DNA from: a virus
Direction: 5' to 3' (one strand)
IMG/VR virus record: IMGVR_UViG_3300005253_000386
Coordinates: 1 to 36,505 of that record
DNA: 36,505 nucleotides
Position numbers and translations under genes: made by a program. The notes beneath the pieces were generated by a model. The model was not told the origin of the DNA. It did no database searches and saw nothing but the letters and a program-made list of their open reading frames with translations. Positions 8,014-15,938 of the stretch are shown piece by piece (position 1 is the stretch's first letter; every line of letters begins with the position of its first letter).

Positions 8014-8862
8014 TTACGCGTTTTCGGACTGGAGGATCTGAACATGGTCGTCACGAGTCCTCACAACCCCAAACAGGTTCCACAGGATGATCCGCTTTGC
8101 CAGATCCTCCCGGGTAATCACGGTCGTCATATCCTTCTGAACTCCGATTGCATACGCCTCTTCCTGGAACATAAAGTTGATCGTTCGGACCGTTCCACCT
8201 ACGTCCCGACGCCGCACTCTCGTTCCCATCAACGGCTCCGCACCGTAAATCGTCTGAAGGAATCCGGTCTGTGTCGGAGTCGCTTCCGGTCGAATCCCGA
8301 AACCGATGAACCGGATGTTCACGAATTTGTCGATCAACAGAATCGCTCCCTGTTGCCCAGGGCTCACGTACAGGAATCTCCTCATCTGCGGAACGTCGGC
8401 CGCGTCAAGCGCGACTTTCGCCTGCAAAATGAGGATGTCCGTGAGATCGGTCGGGACATCGATTCGGTTCGTGTTACCAGTTTCCAGCGCCAGAATGGTG
8501 TCCTCAATGAACTGACCGTGAGCTACACCGGCCTTTCTGACGAACGCACGCTGGTTGTCGAATGACAACTGAACATCTTCCGCATCCGGGAAGTCTCTCG
8601 TGGCTTCACGCGGCTGGTTGATGATCAGCGATACGCTGCTGGGGTTCTCTTTCTGCGGGGTAACTCCACCGAGATCCCCGATACGGTTGGTGATGACATC
8701 CAGCACTTCAGGGATGTCGATTTGCTGGAATTTCTTTCCTGTGACCAAACGGGACTTGTCGATGATCCTGGTCTTCATGAAGAACATCGCATTGCGCTGT
8801 TCCAGCGCTTCCATTGCGATGTCGGTCTTAGACCAAGTTAAACTTCCTACTGGTTCCGGCAT
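8014..8862 (-). CDS. Major capsid protein, HK97-fold type
   Basis: A 282-residue protein that should form the icosahedral shell. It follows the portal and scaffold-like genes and has the expected features: an N-terminal helix, a beta/alpha P-domain with a long helix (DLTDILILQAKVALDAADVP), a segment typical of A-domains (PGQQGAILLIDKFVNIRFIG) and a late motif EPLMGTRVRRRDVGGTV. It is short for the family, consistent with a separate scaffold. Start: ATG preceded at good spacing by GAGGAGG, the strongest ribosome binding site in the late block. That site lies in an inverted repeat with upstream leader sequence (8867-8950). Confidence 0.85.
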   Translation of the reverse strand: MPEPVGSLTWSKTDIAMEALEQRNAMFFMKTRIIDKSRLVTGKKFQQIDIPEVLDVITNRIGDLGGVTPQKENPSSVSLIINQPREATRDFPDAEDVQLSFDNQRAFVRKAGVAHGQFIEDTILALETGNTNRIDVPTDLTDILILQAKVALDAADVPQMRRFLYVSPGQQGAILLIDKFVNIRFIGFGIRPEATPTQTGFLQTIYGAEPLMGTRVRRRDVGGTVRTINFMFQEEAYAIGVQKDMTTVITREDLAKRIILWNLFGVVRTRDDHVQILQSENA

Positions 8863-9038
8863 GCTCCCTCCTCAACGATGTAAGTTTTATGTCCTTTGTT
8901 CACTCCCAGCGATTTCCTGCGCTGGTGCATCGTTGCCCGTTGTGAGGAGGCTGCCCCGACGGTGATTGTCTGCGCCGTCACATCATCGCCCGTGTCGTGA
9001 GCGTGCCGAACTGCTATGCCTGGATTATACCAATCCAG
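8847..9038 (-). CDS. Possible small ORF ahead of the capsid gene, no normal start
   Basis: An open frame of 63 codons in the same frame as the scaffold gene, after its TAA and a second TGA. It reads DWYNPGIAVRHAHDTGDD..., then ...MHQRRKSLGVNKGHKTYIVE..., ending just inside the capsid gene. The reading looks protein-like. The only candidate starts are CTG (9038), GTG (about 8984) and ATG (about 8930), none with a good ribosome binding site. It could be a small head protein, a degraded scaffold C-terminus, or chance in a structured leader. Confidence 0.25.
   Translation of the reverse strand: MDWYNPGIAVRHAHDTGDDVTAQTITVGAASSQRATMHQRRKSLGVNKGHKTYIVEEGACRNQ
8867..8950 (-). promoter_or_regulatory. 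Leader structure that can hide the capsid ribosome binding site
   Basis: On the + strand, 8867-8880 (cctcctcaacgatg) is complementary to catcgttg (8928-8935) plus aggagg (8945-8950), interrupted by a nine-base bulge. In the capsid mRNA this would pair the GAGGAGG ribosome binding site with upstream CCTCCT. It is a candidate for translational control of capsid synthesis; not tested by folding. Confidence 0.45.
9024..9032 (-). promoter_or_regulatory. Candidate extended -10 promoter for the capsid gene
   Basis: The minus strand reads TGGTATAAT, an extended -10 element with perfect TATAAT, about 160 bases before the capsid start. No good -35 is found at 17 bases, as is allowed for extended -10 promoters. 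It lies inside a 7-bp hairpin (9020-9038) just after the scaffold stop. Transcription would begin near 9017 and produce the structured leader described above. Confidence 0.4.
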
Positions 9039-9044
9039 TCAATC

Positions 9045-9785
9045 TTATTCCTGTTCCTCTTCTTTTTTGGCTTCCTTGTGCATTTTTAGTGCTTCTGAAA
9101 TCTTTCCAGAGGTATACAATTCCCTGGCCTGATCACGTTTTGACTTCGGTTGTCCAGGCGTCCCGCCCCCGGCAGGAGCGCCCCCAAGCGCCGTCTTTTC
9201 AACGGTACTGGCCGGATCCCTTGGAAGCTGCGCTCCAAATTTCTTGTCATATTCCAGGTAGGCAAAGTAGGCATCCCGGGCGTGGTTGCCAGTACCAAGA
9301 TCATATTTTTTAACGATCTCTTTGATCCTGGCTTCGTACTGCGGATCTTTCCGTGAAGCCGGAGCGCTCATCAGTTTGTCCCACTCCCGCCGCGAACTGA
9401 ACTTATCCTCTAGGACCTCAATGGCAGTGTCCACATAACTGTGTCCTTCAGACTGAAATCTCGCTTGCTTTTCTTCCTTAGTTTCCCTTTGCGATGGACG
9501 CGCCGCCCTTTCTGCGACTCTTTCCTGCTCAAGAAATGCCAGCTTTGCTTTTGTCTCTTTCGCCTCTTCGACGGCAGCATCACGCTCGCCCTTGAGGCGA
9601 ATTCCCGCTGCCTGCTCTGACGATGGCTCCGGTTCTGTAATTGTAGTTTCAACTGGCGGCGGCGGCACCCCTTCTTCAGTGGGAACTGCGGTTGCCTGAT
9701 TGTTTTCCGGTTGACCGTCTCCTGGGACTACCTGTGTCGCAGGAGATCCTTCCGGTAGTTCTTGATTCACAACTTCATCAGCCAT
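9045..9785 (-). CDS. Capsid scaffold-like protein
   Basis: A 246-residue acidic, low-complexity protein. The first ~55 residues are Pro/Glu/Thr-rich and probably disordered. Residues ~60-110 form a charged coiled coil (AAVEEAKETKAKLAFLEQER). A more ordered helical middle follows (SYVDTAIEVLEDKFSSRREW, ARDAYFAYLEYDKKFG), and a basic/acidic C-terminal helix closes it (KRDQARELYTSGKISEALKM). This composition and its place between portal and major capsid genes match scaffold proteins, which assemble inside the procapsid and bind the shell through a C-terminal helix. Its ATG overlaps the TAA of the gene before it. Confidence 0.75.
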   Translation of the reverse strand: MADEVVNQELPEGSPATQVVPGDGQPENNQATAVPTEEGVPPPPVETTITEPEPSSEQAAGIRLKGERDAAVEEAKETKAKLAFLEQERVAERAARPSQRETKEEKQARFQSEGHSYVDTAIEVLEDKFSSRREWDKLMSAPASRKDPQYEARIKEIVKKYDLGTGNHARDAYFAYLEYDKKFGAQLPRDPASTVEKTALGGAPAGGGTPGQPKSKRDQARELYTSGKISEALKMHKEAKKEEEQE

Positions 9786-10189
9786 TACTCCTCCTCGCTT
9801 GGTTCATCTTTTTCTTCAGATATAGCATCCAGTTTCCTATCGTTGGCATCTCGATCCAGCTCTTTTTGACCTGCCTTTAGTTCCTGTAGATTTATTTCTT
9901 CGATTTCAATTAACAATGCCGATGCCAATGCAAGCCCTTTCGCGTAGATCGCTCCGGTGTTATTAACCTTTTTCCCGCTAACCTCAACTTGCATGTCCAA
10001 ATTTTGTATCCGTATTGTCTCCATGAATATCCCTTTCAGCAACGGCCAACCTTCTTGTTGTGTTAGTTGTTTTAGATGAACCCCTTTCTGATACTCGTCA
10101 AAATTCGATCCATCCTTTCCGGCCAGGAATTTATGTACATCGTTTTCATCCTTCAGCCAATTTCTGATTAAATTCTTAATCCACTTCAT
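9785..10189 (-). CDS. Portal-adjacent protein, unknown
   Basis: A 134-residue protein. The basic amphipathic N-terminus (MKWIKNLIRNWLKDEND) is followed by a mixed domain with GAIYAKGLALASALLIEIEE and a very acidic C-terminus ending DEPSEEE. It is translationally coupled to the portal gene, overlapping it by four bases (ATGA). Genes in this slot often encode small head-assembly factors, and the acidic tail suggests interaction with the basic portal or scaffold. No family is recognised. Confidence 0.6.
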   Translation of the reverse strand: MKWIKNLIRNWLKDENDVHKFLAGKDGSNFDEYQKGVHLKQLTQQEGWPLLKGIFMETIRIQNLDMQVEVSGKKVNNTGAIYAKGLALASALLIEIEEINLQELKAGQKELDRDANDRKLDAISEEKDEPSEEE

Positions 10190-11955
10190 GCTGGCACCGG
10201 CATGCGAGCTGCTGGTGGTTGCGAAAGAATCTGTTGGATCCTTGCGCTATTTACCAGTTGCGATGCGTTCTCACCGTAGAGGATGAGCGTCTTCTTGGTG
10301 AGCTGGAGAATCGCCGGCATGATCACGGGCTCAAGCCTCGGATTCAGTTGTACGACCTGTGCAAGTTGCTGGATCGACTGGTTAATATTTCTCAGCAACG
10401 GACGCCGGAATTCCAAATCTGTAGCTACCTTCATCTGGAACTGTGCTCGGCGCAAGAGGTTTTGCTTGGAATTCAACTGCCCTCTCACAACACCGTCCTC
10501 TCCTGTGATGCTGACCCCAAATTCAAACGGCAGGAATTGTTCGTTGAGTTCCGCCTGTGTCTCAAGGAACTTTTTCGACATTTCTGCGGAGAAGATAATC
10601 GCATACGTTGCAATCTTCCGTGCTGACTCCGTGGCGATATTCCTGATCTCCGTGGCGGTCCCGCCCTGCTTAATCCCCTGCACGTTCGAGCTGGCCCCAC
10701 TGGTCGCCCTCATCTCCTCGATGTCGATTGAATCCAAGGCCATCCCTGGTCTCAATACGCTCGTATCCACATGGAGTTGAGCCATCACGCCGTCGATCAC
10801 TGAGTTGAAGATCTTCCCCGGGAAAAGCCTCACACGCGATGTCACCTTTCCTGGAATTCCACCTGTCCGCTGCCACATCCCAAACAACGCCATGGTGACG
10901 ATATCCGTCATGAGATTCCTTCGTTCATTGATGGCGATGTATTTGTCTGCAAGGATATCTCCCATCCCAATCCCATAGAAGTCTTCTTCGTTCGGAAGAA
11001 AACGGCACGCGCCGAATGGAAGCCGTCCGTGAGCATACGGGTTGACCATCTGTACGATCCATTCACGTCCGTTGACGATCAGGATTCTCCAGATCAGCGG
11101 CAGAGCTTTCTTGCTATTGGGATCCCTCGGGTTCTTCATCGTCGGATGAATACCCCAATAGTCATCCACGTGGAGAAGATTGTTGTCTCTTGATGTGAAG
11201 TATCCTTGGTTCAATCTGATGTTTTCGGAAACCTCACCGCCTTCCGAGGTAAATTTCCCCTTGAGATCTAGTGTATTCAAGTCTCGGGTTCTTGTTCCTG
11301 GTGCTTTTGCCAATCGAATGTTCTCAACCAGTCCACTCAGTTCTTCACGTGTGATCTCATACTCCATTGAGGCCCACAACATATCGTCGATTTCCATGGT
11401 CCGAGGCGGAAAATGGAATCGCCAGATTGGAACGTGCTTCCAATTCGGTCCGTCAAACACTACGCCTTTGGTAAATCTCGGTCCCACATCAATCATTCGT
11501 TCGCGGAATTTCCAAGGCCAATACGCGATGCAGGTTCCGTGGTTGAGTCCTGACCGCATACTCATCATCATTTTGCTTCTCAGGCCCATGTCTTCATGCT
11601 GCTGACGCATGATTGACTGTGTGGACTGTGAGGCTTCGATCACGTCACTACGAGATTCGTTGGACCACGGCATGAACCAAGGATCATCACCCCAATGCAC
11701 AGCGTCAACGGCTGACGTGACAGACTCTACGTTGCGGTGATACTCAAGGCTCCCTGTATTCGCTCTCGGTCTTCCGGGCTCTGCCGCACGCCGCTCCTCT
11801 CCCAACGCACGATACATACGGTCGTTCCGTCTGGCGTTTCGCACAAACTGACCACCGTAATCTATGTGCTCCTGGACTCTCTCCATAATTATTCTCGAAA
11901 TCGGCGGTTCGTTCACCTTCGATTCCGTTATTACATTTGGTACGTGTTCAGCCAT
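10186..11955 (-). CDS. Portal protein
   Basis: A 589-residue protein expected to form the dodecameric portal vertex through which DNA is packaged and ejected. It follows the large terminase directly (TAATG overlap). It has the podoviral portal layout: a helical N-terminal region (VQEHIDYGGQFVRNARRNDR), a core with W/P-rich motifs (DAVHWGDDPWFMPWSNES, THGTCIAYWPWKF-like), a motif YAHGRLPFGACRFLPNEEDF near residue 310, a long helix with the DKYIAINERRNLMTDIV pattern, and a C-terminal Gln/Asn-rich helix. Length and order fit the family well. Confidence 0.85.
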   Translation of the reverse strand: MAEHVPNVITESKVNEPPISRIIMERVQEHIDYGGQFVRNARRNDRMYRALGEERRAAEPGRPRANTGSLEYHRNVESVTSAVDAVHWGDDPWFMPWSNESRSDVIEASQSTQSIMRQQHEDMGLRSKMMMSMRSGLNHGTCIAYWPWKFRERMIDVGPRFTKGVVFDGPNWKHVPIWRFHFPPRTMEIDDMLWASMEYEITREELSGLVENIRLAKAPGTRTRDLNTLDLKGKFTSEGGEVSENIRLNQGYFTSRDNNLLHVDDYWGIHPTMKNPRDPNSKKALPLIWRILIVNGREWIVQMVNPYAHGRLPFGACRFLPNEEDFYGIGMGDILADKYIAINERRNLMTDIVTMALFGMWQRTGGIPGKVTSRVRLFPGKIFNSVIDGVMAQLHVDTSVLRPGMALDSIDIEEMRATSGASSNVQGIKQGGTATEIRNIATESARKIATYAIIFSAEMSKKFLETQAELNEQFLPFEFGVSITGEDGVVRGQLNSKQNLLRRAQFQMKVATDLEFRRPLLRNINQSIQQLAQVVQLNPRLEPVIMPAILQLTKKTLILYGENASQLVNSARIQQILSQPPAARMPVPA

Positions 11956-13424
11956 TAGTTTAGTGGCCTCCCTGAGATTGGATGGAATTCTATTTGTTCT
12001 TCCACTTCTGAATTCGTATTCGGGTCCATACTATTCTGTGAAGGAATGTAGATCGGGCCACGCTCAACCAGTTGTTCAGTGGTAATTACGATTGGCGTTG
12101 CCCACAGGGTCATCGCTCCATATCTGGCAGCGTCGGCCGCGTGACAATCTGCATGGCGCTTGAATCCGCCTCCGGCTGGTTCGAGATCCCTGTCCTCCAG
12201 CGACGACAAGTTTTGAGACAACTTCGTAGCTTGACCTTCCACAATCATAAACATGTAGTAGTCGGATGGATTCGCTTGCGTCTGCATTATTCTTATGTGC
12301 TGAATTGACGCCTGGAACCTGTTGTCGGCCTTCTCGCATCTTAGTCCCGCATTGTTGAATTCGTCAGCTACCGACTTTCCATCTCTTTCACGATCCCAAG
12401 CATGCGGATCCAGGTAGGTAATATCCGGCAGTGGATGTTTTCCCTTGATAAGTTGAACCACTTGTGTCGGTGTCCGGTTTTTTACCGTGAACTCTTTGAA
12501 AATGATGATCCGACCATCAGGCGTTCTCGCGCACCACAGGAATACCGTCTCATCCGCGAATCCCCAATCACAGGCTCCGAAGATGTAGCATTGATCGCGG
12601 ATCGCGTTCCAGTCCTGCACCGACAAGAGATGCCCTTCGGGCCATGGCCTCGCAACAAATTCTGGAAACACCAGACCTTCATATCCAAGAAACTGTCCGA
12701 GCCATTCCTGCGCGTAGTAGTCTGGCGTCATCTCTTTGTCACCGCCCATGCCCGGCATATACCGCAGTAATTCTTCGTAAGGTATCGTCATCACGTCTGG
12801 CTGTCCGAAGATCCAGCTCTTGTGACCTTTGAGCGCACTTTTTCCCCAGCCTTTCATGAAAGTTCGATAGTAATGCTGGCGTCCTTTCGGAGTTGAGAGA
12901 TTGAGAACTTTTCCTTTTTTGTTTGCCAACGCCAGATCAAGTACCTCATTGAACCCCAGGATTGGCGAGTACGCCTTCTCGTCGTTGCACGCTCCCAGCG
13001 GGTGGATGCCCCGCAGGGCGTCGAAGTTGTCCATCCCCACCAGGATGATCGACTTCCCGTCTATCAGTCTGATCACTAGATCCTGGGAGTTTTCTCCCAC
13101 CTTGATCTTTACTGGTTGGTCCTCCAGGAACTTGTTCCACTTGTCCCAAATGTTCCTTTTGGCCTGCTTGTATGACGGGCTCGTGAACACCGCTACGTCC
13201 CGGAACTGACTCTCCAGGGTTTCCAGGGTCAACCACTTCATTCCGAAGTCTGTTTTCCATATCCCCCGGCCCCCCGAGACCGTCTTCTCCCTGGCTGGAT
13301 CGTTGAGCACTTCCCCCTGCCAATCCAGCATCTCCATTCGGATGGACCTGTCCACGATTTGGATATTCGTGGGCAAATGGCGCAGTTTTGTTGGTGATAA
13401 GAACTCTGATAACTGCGTCCCCAT
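11955..13424 (-). CDS. terL: Terminase large subunit
   Basis: A 489-residue packaging motor. The ATPase domain carries a P-loop-like GGRGIWKT (residues 51-58) in which the Gly before Lys is replaced by Trp. An acidic pair D148-E149 occupies the Walker B/catalytic position, and a coupling motif STPKG spans 177-181. The RuvC-like nuclease domain has D286 (ACDWGFAD), D339/D344 (LDPHAWD) and D426/D431 (HADCHAADAARYG). The start ATG is supported by GGAG seven bases upstream. It overlaps the small-terminase frame and is coupled to the portal gene. The identity is clear; the odd Walker A is discussed separately. Confidence 0.9.
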   Translation of the reverse strand: MGTQLSEFLSPTKLRHLPTNIQIVDRSIRMEMLDWQGEVLNDPAREKTVSGGRGIWKTDFGMKWLTLETLESQFRDVAVFTSPSYKQAKRNIWDKWNKFLEDQPVKIKVGENSQDLVIRLIDGKSIILVGMDNFDALRGIHPLGACNDEKAYSPILGFNEVLDLALANKKGKVLNLSTPKGRQHYYRTFMKGWGKSALKGHKSWIFGQPDVMTIPYEELLRYMPGMGGDKEMTPDYYAQEWLGQFLGYEGLVFPEFVARPWPEGHLLSVQDWNAIRDQCYIFGACDWGFADETVFLWCARTPDGRIIIFKEFTVKNRTPTQVVQLIKGKHPLPDITYLDPHAWDRERDGKSVADEFNNAGLRCEKADNRFQASIQHIRIMQTQANPSDYYMFMIVEGQATKLSQNLSSLEDRDLEPAGGGFKRHADCHAADAARYGAMTLWATPIVITTEQLVERGPIYIPSQNSMDPNTNSEVEEQIEFHPISGRPLN

Positions 13425-13839
13425 CTTTTATCTCCAGACTCTTCTGACTTTCCCGCACATCAGCTTCCACCGTATGCAATGTATCGGCTATGGTCTTCAG
13501 TTCTCGTGAGTCTAATTTGCCATCTGATTTTCCCTCCAAGGCAGCGTCTATCTGATCCAGCACCTTTGTTCGCATCTCTGTTACTCGGCGCTGATCTTTG
13601 TAAAGCTGTACCTGTGCGTCGTTCGTCTGGAGTTTCGCTAGATTTGCCTCCACCTGATCTTGTAGCTTCTTCAAACGATCCGCCCATTTGTTCCGACGCA
13701 CAAAATTCCTGATGGTGCTCGGCGGCATAGACATGATCTGCTTGAGAAACGTGAAGTAATGAGTGACCTTCCCGTTGAGGTATGCGGTCTCGAACTGCGG
13801 CCACAACTCCTCGTCGAACCATTTCTTGGGAAGATCCAT
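12946..13839 (-). CDS. Terminase small subunit (long 3' overlap with terL)
   Basis: The first ~135 residues look like a small terminase: a helical DNA-binding start (LPKKWFDEELWPQFETAYLN, MPPSTIRNFVRRNKWADRLK) then a coiled coil (LKKLQDQVEANLAKLQTNDA) and a short strand (GDAVIRVLITN). It would recognise the packaging site and feed DNA to TerL. The frame continues 160 codons into terL, where it turns Gly/Pro/Gln-rich and low in hydrophobics, as expected from out-of-frame reading of terL. Family members are usually about 130-190 residues long. The functional domain ends near 13400; whether the extension is made is unknown. Confidence 0.7.
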   Translation of the reverse strand: MDLPKKWFDEELWPQFETAYLNGKVTHYFTFLKQIMSMPPSTIRNFVRRNKWADRLKKLQDQVEANLAKLQTNDAQVQLYKDQRRVTEMRTKVLDQIDAALEGKSDGKLDSRELKTIADTLHTVEADVRESQKSLEIKDGDAVIRVLITNKTAPFAHEYPNRGQVHPNGDAGLAGGSAQRSSQGEDGLGGPGDMENRLRNEVVDPGNPGESVPGRSGVHEPVIQAGQKEHLGQVEQVPGGPTSKDQGGRKLPGSSDQTDRREVDHPGGDGQLRRPAGHPPAGSVQRREGVLANPGVQ

Positions 13840-13848
13840 CAGGCAAGA

Positions 13849-14589
13849 TTACGAGCCCGTGTTGTTGCCCGTCTGGTTGGCAGCATCCGCCGCCGCCTTG
13901 TCGGCCGCTTCCTTCTCCACCCTATCAGCCTCAGCCTTCTCCGCCGCTTTCTGCGCCAACCAATCATCCTCGTCTTTCTTGACTCGCGCGGCTTCAGCGT
14001 CACCTCTGGCCTTGGCGTCGGCCGCTTCCTGTGCTCGGTTTTGTTCCTCTCGTTTTTCCTCGTCACGCTGAACAGCTACCGCACGCGAATCCGCCTCAAT
14101 CTTCACTGCTTCGCTGAACTTAACCCAGCCCATCTTTGGATTCAACGGATGAGGAACCATGATGTCCTCATTCGTCGCATCTCTGGATGCCTGATGCACT
14201 GCCGTCAGAATGAATTCACTTTCACCAGCCTTCAACGTGGTAATAAACCCCATGGTCTTCAACTGCGCTTCGTGTCTCTTGATAGCCCTGATTCCGTTGT
14301 CACGCTTTTCCTTGTCGGCAGTCGTAGCATTAACTCGTCCCAGGACAAATGTCCCCGTCATGACCATCGAGCAGTCGTGATGCTTCGCCTCAACATTCCA
14401 ATCCAGCGCTTGAAATTCGTTCACCCAATGATTCATCCGTGCCAGAGCTTGTGCGATTTCCGTTGAGAGTTCTTCCTTGAGTTTTTTGGGGCTGATGTTT
14501 GCTGGAGTATTTCTGGTGTCCGGTCCCTTCCTTGCCCTGGGTCCTTGGTCCTGCGTGTCTCGACTCGTTTGATTAGTTCCGATGGGCAT
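13849..14589 (-). CDS. Unknown protein with C-terminal coiled coil
   Basis: A 246-residue protein. I chose the ATG at 14589 over a TTG six bases upstream because AGGAGG sits at ideal spacing. Residues ~40-150 form an ordered domain (LSTEIAQALARMNHWVNEFQ, IRAIKRHEAQLKTMGFITTL). Residues ~165-235 are a nearly pure A/E/K/D/R coiled coil. It lies directly before the small terminase. It could be a packaging or procapsid-associated factor, but no family is recognised. Confidence 0.6.
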   Translation of the reverse strand: MPIGTNQTSRDTQDQGPRARKGPDTRNTPANISPKKLKEELSTEIAQALARMNHWVNEFQALDWNVEAKHHDCSMVMTGTFVLGRVNATTADKEKRDNGIRAIKRHEAQLKTMGFITTLKAGESEFILTAVHQASRDATNEDIMVPHPLNPKMGWVKFSEAVKIEADSRAVAVQRDEEKREEQNRAQEAADAKARGDAEAARVKKDEDDWLAQKAAEKAEADRVEKEAADKAAADAANQTGNNTGS

Positions 14590-14959
14590 TTGCAATCCTC
14601 CTGGTTTGTTTTTCCGAATCGTCGATTATGATAGGCCGCCATTCAGGAGGCTGAAACATAACCCGTATCCCTGGTTGGTCCTTGTAGTTTTCTTCAAAGG
14701 CAATAGAAGGCCACTGGTCCGTCCCACCTTTGTGATAAAACAATATCCCGGTCGGCCCCGCCTGGTTGCCGAGGCCAGATTTTGCCAACAGATTCTTCCA
14801 TTCAAAATCTTTCTTGATCCTGCTCGGATCCATGGTGTAGTCCGGCTCAAGAAGTAAGCCATGGTCTAATCCGTCGATTCCCAGCACTCTGAAAAATCCC
14901 ACGTTGAGCATTTCCATCTGGACCATTTCGATTCCATCAACGTCCCTGAAACTCTTCAA
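14573..14959 (-). CDS. Small unknown protein
   Basis: A 128-residue protein of mixed alpha/beta pattern (MVQMEMLNVGFFRVLGIDGL, AGPTGILFYHKGGTDQWPSI, GIRVMFQPPEWRPIIIDDSE). The start is a TTG overlapping the upstream TGA (TTGA), with GAGG about seven bases before it. This start is unusual but occurs at other junctions in this genome. The gene overlaps the next one by 17 bases. No family recognised. Confidence 0.5.
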   Translation of the reverse strand: MKSFRDVDGIEMVQMEMLNVGFFRVLGIDGLDHGLLLEPDYTMDPSRIKKDFEWKNLLAKSGLGNQAGPTGILFYHKGGTDQWPSIAFEENYKDQPGIRVMFQPPEWRPIIIDDSEKQTRRIANAHRN

Positions 14960-15219
14960 CTCACGACCTCAATCTTGCTTCCTTCCAGCGTGTTATCTTT
15001 CACGGCTCTCTCAACCCACTTGAACATCCCGAATTTTTGCGGTCCGCCGTAAAAAATACACATGAGCGGCGTCAGTCCACCAATCTCCTTGTTGCGCGTT
15101 AGAAGCCAACGCTTGATCTTGTCCAGGTCGCCGTGGAAATAGTCGTGGATTTTCACGGTCAGCGTCACGGCATCGACAATAACGGTCCCCGGATCCGGCC
15201 GGGTCTGAGTGCTGTTCAA
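14956..15219 (-). CDS. Small unknown protein
   Basis: An 87-residue protein. I prefer the TTG at 15219, which overlaps the upstream TGA. A start at 15306 would give 116 residues but would lie almost wholly inside the upstream gene. Visible features are VIVDAVTLTVKIHDYFHGDL, a basic helix (KIKRWLLTRNKEIGG) and MCIFYGGPQKFGMFKWVERA. No family recognised. Confidence 0.5.
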   Translation of the reverse strand: MNSTQTRPDPGTVIVDAVTLTVKIHDYFHGDLDKIKRWLLTRNKEIGGLTPLMCIFYGGPQKFGMFKWVERAVKDNTLEGSKIEVVS

Positions 15220-15443
15220 GGTACGATCACCCGGGACAGCCAAAACATCAGCATCGGGCCGGCACACAGGGCCAGCGCATAGCAGATCCAATTTGCAAAT
15301 GCACATGTTCTCTCGAACTCTTCCGCGAATTCCTTTGAAACTTGAAGCGGAGGGTCAGTCAGGCCCACCAATTTCCCAACGTGTCTTCGTTGGTCAATGT
15401 AACCATGCAGGTCCATCGGTTTCAACCGATCTTTATGCGGCAT
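15216..15443 (-). CDS. Small membrane protein
   Basis: A 75-residue protein with a charged N-terminal half and one C-terminal membrane segment (ANWICYALALCAGPMLMFWL). The ATG lies inside the palindrome GGCATGCC, preceded by GGAGG and TTATAATAA, the same context as the gene at 1948. Its neighbour 15451-15729 is also a single-span protein. The pair could be accessory membrane proteins, for example superinfection-related, but nothing in the sequence shows that. Confidence 0.55.
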   Translation of the reverse strand: MPHKDRLKPMDLHGYIDQRRHVGKLVGLTDPPLQVSKEFAEEFERTCAFANWICYALALCAGPMLMFWLSRVIVP

Positions 15444-15456
15444 GCCGTTATTATAA
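15439..15456 (-). promoter_or_regulatory. TTATAATAA-GGCATGCC start-site motif, second copy
   Basis: The minus strand carries TATAAT (15455-15450) followed by GGCATGCC around the ATG of the gene starting at 15443. It differs from the copy at 1944-1960 by one inserted base. No good -35 lies upstream, so a translation-start context is as likely as a promoter. Confidence 0.3.
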
Positions 15457-15729
15457 CCTCCCGGTCCCGGTCATTAGCATGATGACCAATAACGCCAATA
15501 CCAGCACAGTTTCTACGAACCTCGGCCACCACAGTCGCTGGTCCTCCCAGCGCTTAATCCACGATGGATGGACTGGAACCCACGCATCTTCCTTCGGGAA
15601 ATTTTTGGCGTTCAACAACTTGACCGCATCCAGGATGTCCTGATCGGTCAGTGTCGTTGGTGCGACCACAACCGTCCCAAACAATAAGATCTCTCGCTGG
15701 ATTTTCATCTCCAATTCGGCCAGCCTCAT
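15451..15729 (-). CDS. Small membrane protein
   Basis: A 92-residue protein. I start it at the ATG overlapping the upstream TGA (ATGA); an earlier in-frame start would sit inside the upstream gene. A soluble N-terminal region (LAELEMKIQREILLFGTVVV, DILDAVKLLNAKNFPKEDAW) is followed by a C-terminal membrane segment (FVETVLVLALLVIMLMTG). Seven bases separate it from another small membrane protein. Function unknown. Confidence 0.55.
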   Translation of the reverse strand: MRLAELEMKIQREILLFGTVVVAPTTLTDQDILDAVKLLNAKNFPKEDAWVPVHPSWIKRWEDQRLWWPRFVETVLVLALLVIMLMTGTGRL

Positions 15730-15938
15730 GCCGCCACCCTGTCTCCTGGAAACACGGTCACGCCATAACGCTCCAGCGGCGTCATCTCGCCCCAGTATTC
15801 GCGCAATGTCACATTGACCGCGTAATCCAACTCCCGGCAAAAATCCCTCTCTCGCTCTTTCTCAACTTCACGTTTCGCAAATTCTACGATCATGCTGTCT
15901 GTCACAAACGCCTGCTCGTCCCAAACCGTCACGCTCAT
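15726..15938 (-). CDS. Small unknown protein
   Basis: A 70-residue, mainly helical, charged protein (MSVTVWDEQAFVTDSMIVEF, KREVEKERERDFCRELDY, MTPLERYGVTVFPGDRVAA). It overlaps both neighbours by four bases (ATGA), indicating translational coupling. No family recognised. Confidence 0.5.
   Translation of the reverse strand: MSVTVWDEQAFVTDSMIVEFAKREVEKERERDFCRELDYAVNVTLREYWGEMTPLERYGVTVFPGDRVAA

Noticed and set aside
15189-15205. 17-base match (CCGGATCCGGCCGGGTC) between 15189 and 28968
   Set aside because: One copy is inside a coding region, the sequence is GC-rich and palindromic, and nothing else nearby is shared; probably chance.
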